From Chlorops oryzae (Eukaryota; Arthropoda; Insecta; Diptera; Chloropidae): a stretch of DNA of 64,000 nucleotides. Shown here piece after piece: positions 39,376-49,846 of this stretch. The position numbers and the translations under genes are program-made. The stretch spans positions 53,316,433 through 53,380,432 of the forward strand of contig CM035808.1 in assembly GCA_020466095.1 (NCBI GenBank), given 5' to 3'. Under the pieces are notes generated by a model. It saw only the letters and a list, made by a program, of their open reading frames with translations, was not told where the DNA came from and made no database searches. Within the stretch, counting starts at the first letter, position 1. Every line of letters starts with the position of its first letter.

Positions 39376-40653
39376 GGTGTAGTAAAAAGAAATCCATTAT
39401 TTTTCCAATAGATGGCGTTATTTATCTGCATCTCGCGTTGTATAAGTCCGATCGTGTTCCGCTAGGGGGCATTAGAAAGATGACAGTTCTTACTAAAAAA
39501 GCTTTTTGACACTTTTTTGATTGATTGATTCAGTTTTGTTTGAGAGCTTGTCAAACATGGACATCAGCAAAGAGAAAATTCGCTACATTTTACAGTTTTT
39601 CTTCGATAAGGGAGAAAACGCAAGCCAGGCGGCTGAAAATGTGAATAGTGTTTATGGACCCGATACTGTAACAGCCAATCATGCGCAATTTTGGTTTCGT
39701 CGATTCCGTTCCGGTAACTTCGATGTCAAGGATGCACCACGCACTGGAAGGCCAATTGTCGAAAATGTCGATAAAATCATGGAAATTATCGAGTCCGACC
39801 GTCATGTTAGCACTGTTTCGATTGCAAAAGAGCTAAAGATTGCACAAAAAACCGTTTGGAACCATTTGAATAAGGCTGGATACACAAAGAAGCTCGATGT
39901 ATGGGTGCCACACAAGTTAACGCAAAAAAACCTCATAGACCGAATTTCCATCTGCGAATCGCTGCTGAACCGCAACAAAATCGACCCATTTCTGAAGCCG
40001 TTGGTGACTGGTGATGAAAAGTGGGTCACTTACGACAACGTCAAGTGAAAACGGTCGTGGTCGAAACACGGTGAACCGGCGGAAACGGTGGCCAAGCCAG
40101 GATTGACGGCCAGGAAGGTTTTGCTGTGTGTTTGGTGGGATTGGCAGGGAATTATCTACTATGAGCTGCTCCCATACGGCAAAACTCTTAACTCGGAACT
40201 CTACTGTTAACAATTGGACCGTCTGAAGGAAGCAATCGCCCATAAGCGGCCAGCTTTGGCCAATAGGAGAGGAATTGTGTTCCATCAGGACAACACCAGG
40301 CCACACACATCGATAGTGACTCGCCAGAAGCTCCGGGAGTTTGGTTGGGAGGTTCTTCTGCATCCACCTTATAGTCCGGACCTGGCACCAAGTGATTACC
40401 ATCTGTTCCTGTCCATGGCGAACAATTTTACTGGTGAAACATTCGCTTCAAGAGAGGCTTCTGAAATTCGACTGTCTCAATTTTTTGCTAATAGGAACGA
40501 GGGCTTCTATGAGAGAGGCATAATGAAATTACCTTTAAAATGGCAACAAGTTATCGAACAAAACGGCGCATATTTGACCTAAATCGGGTCATTCTAACTA
40601 TCTTAAATAAAGCCCTCAATTTAATGCAAAAATAAATTTCTTTTTACTACACC
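39376..40653 (+). mobile_element. Mariner of a second type (mellifera-like), copy 1
   Basis: The inverted repeats start GGTGTAGTAAAAAGAAAT, with TA at 39374-39375 and 40654-40655. The 1,278-bp element is inserted in the LINE RT gene between the motifs INDI and YAND. A second copy lies at 54191-55471 in the opposite orientation. The subfamily assignment rests on my memory of related sequences and should be read as tentative. Confidence 0.93.
39557..40582 (+). pseudogene. Mariner transposase (DD34D), mellifera-like copy 1
   Basis: From ATG 39557 the frame covers the DNA-binding domain (FWFRRFRSGNFDVKDAPRTG; TVWNHLNKAGYTKKLD) and the first catalytic Asp (VTGDEKWVTYDN). A TGA at 40046-40048 (CGA in related elements) and a TAA at 40207-40209 (CAA in copy 2) interrupt it. 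The rest is open in the same frame with FHQDNTRPHTS and YSPDLAPSDYH, 34 residues apart, ending with YLT and TAA at 40580-40582. Only two nonsense changes separate it from an open frame. Confidence 0.92.
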
Positions 40654-40655
40654 TA

Positions 40656-40925
40656 ATATTAAATTGTAGAGACGTCTCTATTCACTTGTATGCGAATGAT
40701 GCCCAGGTGTATCTTTCTAGGCCTATTGGTCTAATTGAAGATCTTGTACATCGTATTAATAAATACCTTAATTCAATATCATTGTGGGCGCTGGATAATG
40801 ATCTAAATCTAAATGTAACCAAAACTAAAGCTGTTGCGATCATTCCTTCCGAAAAAGGTTATATCACTAGAACTTTATACACCATGAAAATTCGCGGTGA
40901 ATTCGCCGCTCTGTTGGTCGAATAG
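40656..40925 (+). pseudogene. Jockey-like LINE RT, continuation after the mariner
   Basis: The segment begins with the RT active-site region, here YANDAQVYL where YADD would be functional, then HRINKYLNSISLWALDNDLN and NVTKTKAVAII. It ends in unrelated sequence at about 40880-40925. The Asp to Asn change at the catalytic pair shows decay. Confidence 0.8.
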
Positions 40926-40929
40926 CATT

Positions 40930-41092
40930 CGCTAGATTAAATGGAAGTAGTCGTCGAGCAGCATTCGCCGAACCTCGTGGTAGCCACGACCTTTCTTTTT
41001 TTTCTGTCTAATTTGTAATTATTTTAAATTCAATAAATGTTTAAATTCACATAAGTCTTGGTTCCAATCGCGAAGAATTATTTGGACCACCG
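40930..41092 (+). repeat. 3' end of an LTR with adjoining primer site (BEL C)
   Basis: A polyadenylation-like aataaa (41031-41036) is followed by an LTR end ...cgctgagaca (41083-41092) and then tttttggtgcctcttgtgag, with a TGG-starting primer-site-like block. A BEL gag follows 70 bp later. The left boundary of the LTR is lost against the LINE fragment. Confidence 0.5.
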
Positions 41093-41163
41093 CTGAGACA
41101 ATTTTTGGTGCCTCTTGTGAGGTTTCGTTGGGTCACTTCGTACGTTGGAGTACATTAGCATCA

Positions 41164-42297
41164 TGATTGATCCGGAGCCGAATCATGTGCAGAACTATTT
41201 GCCGTGCAAGCAGAGCTACTCGCGCAGATGAAGAGGAACATCGAAAACTTTACCAACGAACCAGTGTTCAGCAAACTTAGAATCGATCGACTCCAGACAC
41301 GATTGGTTACATATCAAGCAGAATATGATGCATTCAAGCTAAATCATCGGGAATTGGTCATGTCAGCTAAGGAAGCTGATCGGAAACATGCATATTTTAA
41401 GGAATATCATATTGATAATTACGAAACCTCTTATTGGGATGCTGTGGCGGCAGTCAGAGAACAATTGGCCAAGGTAACGGCAACTCGATCACCAATGTTG
41501 AGCGATAGCGCGCAAAACACATCGATTGCTTCAGAACATACAACAGAGGTCGAAGTCCGTCTACCTGAGATCGAACTCAATACATAACGGATGCTCAACG
41601 CCTTATGTACTTGAAAAGCGCCCTTAAAGGAGACGCTGCAACTGCAATAAGTGGATTTACAACAACAGATGCCAATTACATTCCTGCTTGGAATGTATTA
41701 AAGGAACGGTATGAAAAAAAACGAATTATATTTTCGCATGCAATGAACGCAATAAACAAAATCGAACCGATAAAAAAGGAATCAGCGGTTGCTTTTAAGT
41801 CACTACTCGGTGTGACGGATGCAGCCATAAAATCATTGGAAAGCATTGGAATCGAGAGAGAGATGACAAGTATTTTTGTTGCTTTTCTACTCGTTTAAAA
41901 AATTATGAAACCTTGAAAAAATCGGTTAATGTCAGAATTTCATCACTAGATATGGTTTCACAGACAAAGGGTAACACAAAAAAGGTGAACTCGAATCATT
42001 TTGGAGCTAAAACTCAACCGCCAAACAAAGGAGGAGAATTCTGGTAAAGTAATAGTTCGTTTTAATTATAATCGAACAATTGACGTTCATTCTTTCCGCC
42101 AAGTACTTTTAGCCACAGCAATCGTCAAGGTACGCGCAAAAAACGGAGAATATCTTTCAATGAGAGCACTTTTTGATCAAGGAGGGGATGGTTGCACTGC
42201 AGTTACCAGTTCTCAACCAACGAGTGGAAATCAAGCCGTTTGGCGGTGGGCCAGCACTTTACGCTAACAAAATAGTCAACTTGAATCTGAAGTCTAA
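41164..42297 (+). pseudogene. BEL/Pao gag-protease remnant (BEL C)
   Basis: A coiled-coil-like N-terminal gag (41204-41587) is followed, after a deletion, by the conserved BEL gag segment (YLKSALKGDAATAISGF, then WNVLKERYEKKRIIF). After a stop near 41896 comes a retropepsin-like region (VKVRAKNGEYLSMRALFDQG). The frames change at least four times and the DUF1759 start is deleted. Coding stops where a Ty3/gypsy pol begins, near 42298-42340. Confidence 0.78.
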
Positions 42298-43230
42298 ATG
42301 CAACCCTGCGTTAAATGTGACAGCATCAGCTTATCTAAGAATATTCAATATGACAAACAGGATATAATTAAATTAGTAGGTATTGCCAAAAATCCCATTT
42401 CTTCATTAGGATCATTTAATTTAAAATTTGTTGAGCACAATGTCGAATTCAACCACAAATTTCATTTAATCCCTAACGATTTTTTGATCTCATCAAATGG
42501 CATCATTGGCAAAGATTTTCTGAAACAATACAAATACACATTGACGATTCGAAACCCATATGCATCAGATGTTACAATTTCAATTAATTCTGAATTATTA
42601 TCTGGAATTTCTGAAATTCCACCGAGATGTGAAACTTTTCGACTCGTTCATAGAACTTCTAATACATTTCTAGGTGTTATTGAAACTCAGCAGATCGAAA
42701 ATGATGTTTTTCTTCCTACTACAGTTGTATTTGAACCGAAAGCTTGGTTAAGAGTGTTGAATGTAGCTAAGGATATCAAAGTATTTAACTTCGAAAAAAT
42801 TCAAACTAGCTCATTAGAAGACTTTTATATTTTTCAACCGGAAAAGTCTCCGTAAACGACTGAGAGAATAATAAAACTTCAAGAAATAATGAAAAGAAAG
42901 TCACCTGATTCGTGAGATCCAAAGTAATTGACCTCTGTAGGGAGAATGCTAATATTTTTCACATTGAGGGAGATAAATCAACAGTTAATAACTTTTATGA
43001 GCAAAAACTGCACATGGTTGATAGTGAGCCAGTCTACACAAAAAAAAATATAGGTTGCCCCATGCGCAGCGAACGGAGATTGATAAGCAGGTAAAAGAAT
43101 TGCTAGAAAATTATCTCATTGAACTGAGCAAATCGTCATATAACTCACCTTTGATTTTAGCACCAAAAAAAGCCCAGATGGGACTAAAAAATTTGAAGTG
43201 TGCATTGATTATAGAAAATTAAATAAAAAA
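42298..43230 (+). pseudogene. Ty3/gypsy protease and RT N-terminus
   Basis: A 186-codon frame encodes the protease C-terminal half (HLIPNDFLISSNGIIGKDFL) and the linker to RT. It stops at 42853-42855. RT N-terminal sequence follows in shifting frames (IEGDKSTVNNFYEQKL; TEIDKQVKELLENYLIE; SPLILAPKKA; CALIIEN) until the insertion at 43231. The protease active-site Asp part lies upstream and is missing. Confidence 0.82.
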
Positions 43231-44116
43231 ACAAGTAAGAAAGCTAAAGTCGGTCAAGCCCGACTTTGAAAAACCCAGCGTCCCGACGTTATGAGCGCAC
43301 TATGTTTAGCTTCTCTATTTATGGGCGTGGCAGTGGGAGGGCCACATAAATTATTTCCCTACACCTTTCATTCGCCTCGGTGAACCTATGTTGCGAATTT
43401 GAAGCTTCTACGCCTTTTACTTCGGAAGTTACAAAAATTTTCCATTTGTGGGCGTGGCAGTGGGCGGGCTACATAATTTTTTGTTCCTAAACCTTTCATT
43501 TGCCTTTGTCAACCTATGTTGCGATTTTGAAGCTACTACGCCTTTTACCTCGGAAGTTACGAAAAATCTTCATTTGTGGGCGTGGCAGTGGGCGAGCCAC
43601 ATAAAATTTTTTCCTACACCTTTCATTCGCCTTGGTCAGCCTATGTTGCGAATTTGAAGCTCTACGCTTTTTACTTCGGAAGTTACGAAAAATCTTCATT
43701 TGTGGGCGTGGCAGTAGGCGGGCCTCATAAAATTTTTTCTTACACCTTTCATTCGTCTTGTTCAACCTATGTTGCGAATTTGAAGCTTCTACGCCTTTTA
43801 CTTCACAAGTTACGATAAGCCCTTATTTGTGGGCGTGGCTCACGGAGGGCGGCGTCCATTTTTTCCAGGATATGTCCCTTTTCGTAGTTTACCAGTACAC
43901 CAAATATCAATGGAATGTGTTGAGTGGTTCGCAAGTTACAAGCATTTTACTGAAAACACATTATATTCATTTGTGGGCGTGGCAGTGGGCTTATGTCTCC
44001 CATTTTTACTTAGGATCATACTCGGATCCCGATATACCTGTGTGCCAAATTTCGACTTGATTGGTCCAGCCGTTTCGGAGGAGATCCGACCACGGACCCG
44101 CTTACGCTGGGTATAA
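43231..44116. repeat. DINE/Helitron-like element with ~127-bp tandem repeats
   Basis: It begins caagtaagaaagctaaagtc and ends near cgcttacgctgggtata. The block tgggcgtggcagtggg recurs at about 43322, 43450, 43578, 43704 and 43974, with a variant at 43830. That gives four consecutive units of about 127 bp plus degenerate ends. It contains short accidental frames but no gene. It splits the gypsy RT between DYRKLNKK and SDKFPLPRIEEI. The family name is inferred from general resemblance to dispersed fly elements with this start and end style. Confidence 0.75.
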
Positions 44117-44117
44117 T

Positions 44118-45850
44118 TATTTCGGATAAATTTCCCTTACCCAGAATCGAAGAAATTTTAGAAGGGTTGGGTCGCGCAAAATATTTTTCTGTCATGGACT
44201 CATACTCCGGATATCACCAGATTCCTATCGAAAAATACTTTAGAGCAGCAACTGCATTTTCAACAAATACTGGATTTTACCAATGGAAGGTCTTGCCTTT
44301 TGGCATAAATGTTGCACCAGCTTCATTCAGTCGCATGATGACTCTAGCTTTCAGTGGATTAACACCGCAACAAGCTTTTATATATTATATATGGATGACT
44401 TGATTGTCAATGGCTTTACGGAAAATCAACATCTAACCAATCTGAGAAAAGTTTTCGAAATGTGCAGAATTGCAAACTTAAAACTTAATCCTGACAAGTG
44501 TGAATTTTTTAGACATGAAGTAACCTTTTTATGTCATAACTGTACAACTGAAGGCTTACATCCTGAGACCAAAAAAATTTCAACAATTAAAGGATATACT
44601 CCACCAAAAAATAAGGATGACGTGAGAAGATTCACAGCTTTCGCGAATTATTATCGTCGTTTTATTAAAAACTTTTCAATCATCACTTATCCGTTAACAA
44701 GACTACTACAAAAAAGAGTAATGTTCAAATGAACTGAACAATGCGAGAAAGCTTTTCACAATTTAAAAATGGCATTAATGTCACCACCGATTTTGGCATA
44801 CCCCGATTTTACAAAGCAATTTAGAGTAACTGTAGATGCTTGTGAGTTGTGATGCGGTGCGGTGATAAGCCAAGAAATTGATGGTTTTGACAAACCTATT
44901 TTTTACATTTCACGTATTTTTAAAAAGGGAGAGAAAAATAAAGCAATAATTGAAAAAGAGTTGCTCGCAATTCATTTTGCATTAAAAATTTTTCGACCTT
45001 ATTTGTATGGTCAACACTTTATTGTAATCTCTGACCACAGACCGTTAGTTTATTTATTTAAACTAAAAAATCCTTCTTCGAAGCTAATGAGAATTAAAAT
45101 GGATTTAGAAGAATTTGATTTTATCATTGAGTATATTAAAGGTCAAGATAACGTAGTGGCGGACGCGCTATATCGTATAAATATCAAAAATTTATTTAAT
45201 TATTATGAAGAAAATCACGTTCACAAATTGACAAACGTATTAAAAAGTCAAAAACCAAACCAGATAAGTCTCGTGATGTCAACCTAGTTTTAGCATTCAC
45301 ACGATCCATGGCCAGATCACAAAATTCTAGTCCAATACACCATAACCTACCAAAATTTGACGCAACAGAGATCTCTTACAAAAACCAGAATTTAACAAAC
45401 AATGAGAAAGTTATGAATAATCAAGTCGTAACTGAAAGTTTTACACAGCAAAAATCAAATCCACGCGTGCGAATCACAAAATTTAAATTGAACGAAAACA
45501 GTATACCAATTTCTATAAAGCTATATGCTTTCCAAAATCATAGAAAGATTTTCAAATTAAAGCTAGGCCTCGACAACGAAAAAGTAACGTTAAAATCGCT
45601 TCTTTCGAAACTTCAATGTGAAGCCAAGGCTAAAAACATTAAATTAATTGAATGGCCATTGCATGACAGTATATTCAAAATGTGCACTATAACCGAATTT
45701 AAAGCAATTGCAAAAGATACTTTAACAGAACTTCAAATAAATCTAGTAAGATCACCAATAGTAATAACGGACAGTATCGAGAAACAAAATGTTTTGGAAA
45801 AATATCCCAATGACGAAATTGTAGGCGGCCATTGTGGGCAAAAGAAATTT
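44118..45850 (+). pseudogene. Ty3/gypsy RT-RNase H and integrase N-terminus
   Basis: RT continues with GLGRAKYFSVMDSYSGYHQI, GFYQWKVLPFGINVAP, and, after a frameshift near 44380-44390, the active site YMDDLIVNG. Connection and RNase H follow (ILAYPDFTKQFRVTVDA; IEKELLAIHFAL; DNVVADALYRI) with stops at 44731 and 44850. A further frame (45308-45850) covers a linker and the start of the integrase zinc region (DEIVGGHCGQKKF) up to the Tc1 insertion. Confidence 0.85.
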
Positions 45851-47487
45851 CACTGCCGCTCATCTGATTAGGTTTGAAGTTTCTTATACATTCTTTCCTC
45901 TATATCTCAATATACAGCAAATATTTTTTTTTTTTAATTTATATGATTTGAAACACTGTACATTTGCGCTCAATTTGAGTAAAAAACTTAACGAAGAAAA
46001 TTTACAGTTATTTAGTATTTTTTTTTTTTGTTTTGACTTACTCGCTTATTCGTAGTCAGTTCTGCGCTCATCAGAATAGGTTTACTCACTTTAAAATAAA
46101 AAAAAAACACAGGAAAATAGCCTTTTTTAAATTTTTTTCAATTTCTTCCTTTTTATTTTATATTTTCAAGTTATTTAATAATGAGTGTATCCTCCTTTAT
46201 TTAATATAACTTCGTAAATTCGATTAGGAATAGAATTATAAAGTTGTTCAATTGTTGTTAAAGAAATTTCAGCCCAGGCTTGCTTAATAGCAGCTATCAA
46301 CGATTCTTTGTCATTAAACTGTCGACCTGACTCATAAACCTTCCTTGAAAGCAATCCCCATGCATTTTCTATAATATTCAAGTCCGGCGAGTATGGTGGC
46401 CAATCCAGCAAAGTGACTTTTTGGCTTCTAATCCACTGTTTTACAACATTTGCAGTGTGAATTGGTGCATTGTCCTGCTGAAACGTCCAAGGAAACGGCC
46501 CGAAGACGTTAGAAATTTCATCAAAAGCCTTTCCAAGTACGCCTAAGTAGCATTTCGAAGTCATTTTTGATGTTAAAAATTGAAGTTCAAAAGTGCCGTA
46601 GAAGGAAATTGCTCCCCATACCATAACTCCACCTTGACAACTATGCAAACGATTCAAATAGTGCTCTTCTTTACGCAAGTCATGGAAGTAATAGTTATAA
46701 CCATCGGGCCCTTCAAAATTGAACTTTTTTTCGTCGGAGAAAACGATGTGTTGCCATTCCTTTTTCCACGTCATGTTTTAGCGAGAAAATTTTAAACGTA
46801 TCTCCTTTCGAAGGTCATTTAGAGGTGGCTTCTTTTGGAGTTTCAGTCGCTTAATATGCTTGGCTTTACTTATAACCCGTTTCACTGTAGAATAGCTGGC
46901 CTTCACACCTGCTTTTTCTTTAATTTTCATGGCTGTATCGTGAGAATTCGACGCCGCTCTTATAATGGCTCGTCTATCGGCTTCTGTGGTTGCCGTAAAA
47001 GTGCCGCCTTTCATGTTTTTCCCATAGCCGGACTCATTCCTCAAAAAATCACTTACAACATTTTGGCTCCGCCCAATTTTTTTTCCTATTTCGGAATGGC
47101 TTAGACCAGATTCCTGAAGTCCCTTAATTTTTCCCTTTTCCAACTCCGTTAACGGCTTTCCACGTCCCATTTTTTAAGAAAGTTTTGTTGTAAGGCAAAA
47201 AGAAATTCGCGACCACTCGTCCGCCTAGTACGACGCAAACTTAAGTTATAGCAATTAAACCTATTCTGATGAGCGCAAAACTGACTACGAATAAGCGAGA
47301 AAGTCAAAACAAAACAAAAATACTAAATAACTGTAAATTTTCTTCGTTAAGTTTTTTACTCAAATTGAGCGCAAATGTACAGTGTTTCAAATCATATAAA
47401 TTTAAAAAAAAAAATATTTGCTGTATATTGAGATATAGAGGAAGGAATGTATAAGAAACTTCAAACCTAATCAGATGAGCGGCAGTG
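45851..47487 (-). mobile_element. Tc1-like transposon with ~225-bp inverted repeats (IR/DR type)
   Basis: The 1,637-bp element has inverted repeats 45851-46075 and 47263-47487 that are almost identical. Within each arm an outer block (CGCTCATCTGATTAGGTTT) and an inner block (GCGCTCATCAGAATAGGTTT) form the two direct repeats of an IR/DR end. TA follows at 47488-47489; the left flank now reads TT. It is inserted in the gypsy integrase gene, which resumes at 47488. Confidence 0.92.
46175..47170 (-). pseudogene. Tc1-like transposase (DD34E), single nonsense mutation
   Basis: From ATG 47168-47170 the frame holds two helix-turn-helix halves (LTELEKGKIKGLQESGLS; SYSTVKRVISKAKHI) with a GRS-type linker. 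After KFSR a TAA (46778-46780) interrupts the otherwise continuous frame. The core then reads VFSDEKKFNF, FQQDNAPIHTA and YSPDLNIIENAW with 34 residues between the last two motifs, and ends GGYTHY with a stop at 46175. Total length without the stop is about 331 residues, normal for Tc1. One base change would explain the loss, so it decayed recently or the stop is polymorphic. Confidence 0.93.
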
Positions 47488-47489
47488 TA

Positions 47490-48466
47490 TATGCCAAGAT
47501 AAAGGATTATTTTTATTGGAGAAATATGATCCGAGATATTGCGAAATTTGTAAAAACCTGTCATATATGTAATTAATCTAGACCAGGCAAAAGAACATTA
47601 GAGCAGCTTGAAATAACACCAACGCCTTGCAAACCATTCGATCTAGTACAAATTGATACCATTGGTCCTCTGTTAAAATCTGATAATGGGAATCAATATG
47701 CTATAACTATTTTGGACGAAATGTCAAAATGGTTGGTAATTATACCAGTTCCAAACAAAAGTTCGATAAAAGTTGCTAAACCCATTTTTGAAAAATTTGT
47801 TTTAGTGTTTGGTCCTATGAAGGAAATTAAAACGGACATGGGAAAGGAATTTCGAAACTCTGTTATATCCGAACTATGTAAATTACTAAAAGTGAACCAA
47901 AGTCACTCCACTGCGTATCATCATGAAACTGTTGGAAGTGTCGAAAGCACTCATGGAACATTAAATGAATATTTAAGAAAATTTCTAAATGCCATTTAGT
48001 AAATGGTAAACTTAGTCAGTGGGACACTTTCAGTCACTATTTCCAATTTTTTTACAACACTACCAAACATGAAGCATTTTTGAGTAAATACAGTCACTAT
48101 CAAATTGTATTTTTAAGGAAACCTACAATGTCATTTGAAATTTTACAGGGAAAAATAGAACCATTATACAATGCAGATGATTATGTAAAAGACTGTAACA
48201 TAAAAATGAAAACTATTTACAATGAAACTACAAATTTTATAGAACAATCGAAAAAATTAAATAAAATTTACTATGATAAAAAAGCAAATCCGATTAATGT
48301 AAATATTGGAGATTTGGTTAAGATTAAAAAAGAACCTTATGATAAATTTAGCTTTATTTATGACGGACCCTTTCAAGTCCAACAAGTAAAAGGCTCAAAT
48401 GTAATAATTAAATTAGAAAATAATCAACTCTATGAAATTCACAAGAACAGAATAATGAAATATTAA
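47490..48466 (+). pseudogene. Ty3/gypsy integrase core and C-terminus
   Basis: The zinc region ends with a HICN-type motif near 47560. The core has DLVQIDTIGPLL with the first Asp, IKTDMGKEF with the second, and HETVGSVESTHGTLNEYL with the Glu. Stops occur at 47574 and 47998 with a frame change. The C-terminal domain (GDLVKIKKEPYDKFSFIYDG, then PFQVQQVKGSNVIIKL) is a GPF/Y module ending at 48464-48466. Confidence 0.85.
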
Positions 48467-49846
48467 TGAAACTTACAATATTTTTTTTAAGGATAGAGAA
48501 AATGATGAAATATAATTTGCTTTGATTTGAATTGACTTTTTGTTACGGACCTTATTATTAATTACTACTTTATTATTAACCTATGCTTTATTATTAATTT
48601 CTACTTTATTATTAGCTATAAAATAATTACTATAACTATTATTAATTACTACTGTTAAGCTATTCAACATAGGACGTAAGAAATGATTACAAAAAAAATA
48701 TTATTGAAGTTTTCATTTAGGAGGGAAGGTGCAACGCCCTTAACGAATACGTCTTACTCATTACATATAAGTGGCATCACTGTTAGTACTGGATAAGGAG
48801 AGAAAACGAGAATGAATAAAGAAGTTCCTCTTTAACGATTGAACGTGTCGGATGATCTTTGGTGTTACGTCTGGAAATAGTGATATACCAGGTTGGCTCA
48901 ATATAAACTGACTTTGTTGTTTTATGTCTCAAAAGAAAGGTAAATCTATTCTCTACAAAGTCACATTCCTAGGGCGTTTCCTGCAGAATCCAAATCAAAA
49001 ACAAAAAACATAAACCACGGATGGCCACACTAATTCCCATACAAATTTTTTTTCATATTTCAGAGCCCTAGCGCGCCCATCAAATCACCTCCGATCGGCG
49101 CCAAATTTGAAACCAGTCAGTTTTATGCCAAATGGAAACATTTTCCGCCCGACAGTTTGAAATCGATCAAAATTTTCAAAATAAGAAACAGTCTAATGAA
49201 CACATGGTGTAACAGTGCGTAACGCATGTTACATGTGCGTAACGGAGTTTAAAGTTAAAAAAAAGTTGTTTTATAATTTTTTTTCTCAAATGACATAGCT
49301 ACTAGTGTAATCTAGGAAACCTCTTATAGCTGTAAAAATATGAAAATTCTATCTGAATCAATTCACAGAAATTTCAGATAGAAGCTGACATAAAATTTCT
49401 AAAGGAAAAATTTTGTAACGCGCGCGTAACGGACATTTTGCTTAATATCATCGAAATTTACAAAACTCTTTAGACGTTTTGAAAAGAGGGTAAAATTAAT
49501 TAATAATAATTGTAAATCAGGTTTCGGAAAAAATTTTTTCTTAGCTAAACCAATTAATATAATTCGCACTCTGTAACAGTGCGTAACATGGATTTCGTGA
49601 TTTGCATTCTTGAAAAAAAAAAAAAAAAAAAAAAAAACAAATTGATAGAATAACACTTATACAGAAACAAAAATATAACTGTAAGCAATAGTAGAATATC
49701 TCTCGAGCACTTGATTTGAATTGAATGGAAAAATATTCTGAGAAAAATTTTAAACATAAAACCTTTAAAAAAAAGAGAAGCTCAAAATGTTCAAAATTTC
49801 CAAAATTACGAAATTTAAATAGATCATACTAAAATTAAGTTATGTT
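48467..49846. other. No gene; possible short gypsy 3' LTR and a gcgtaacg-rich patch
   Basis: A purine tract (ttaggagggaagg, 48717-48729) is followed by gtgcaacgcccttaacg... to about ggtgttacg (48868-48876), perhaps a short or truncated LTR. From 49205 to 49590 the motif gcgtaacg or gtaac(g/a) recurs several times. 49613-49637 is a 25-bp A-run. The remainder is AT-rich without coding signs. Confidence 0.45.

Larger units (their letters stand above)
42298..48480 (+). mobile_element. Ty3/gypsy retrotransposon remnant, 5'-truncated
   Basis: The remnant carries protease, RT, RNase H and integrase in order, on the plus strand, broken by a DINE-like tandem-repeat element (43231-44116) and a Tc1 element (45851-47487). 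No 5' LTR or gag is present; it abuts the BEL C gag. A purine run and a possible short LTR follow at about 48719-48877. RT wording (NNFYEQKL, GFYQWKVLPFG, DDVRRFTAFANYYRRF) is of the insect mdg/412-like group (tentative). Confidence 0.85.

Noticed and set aside
43316..43830. Regular repeats reminiscent of a CRISPR array
   Set aside because: Units are about 127 bp and similar along most of their length, without unique spacers; this is a tandem array in a eukaryotic transposon.
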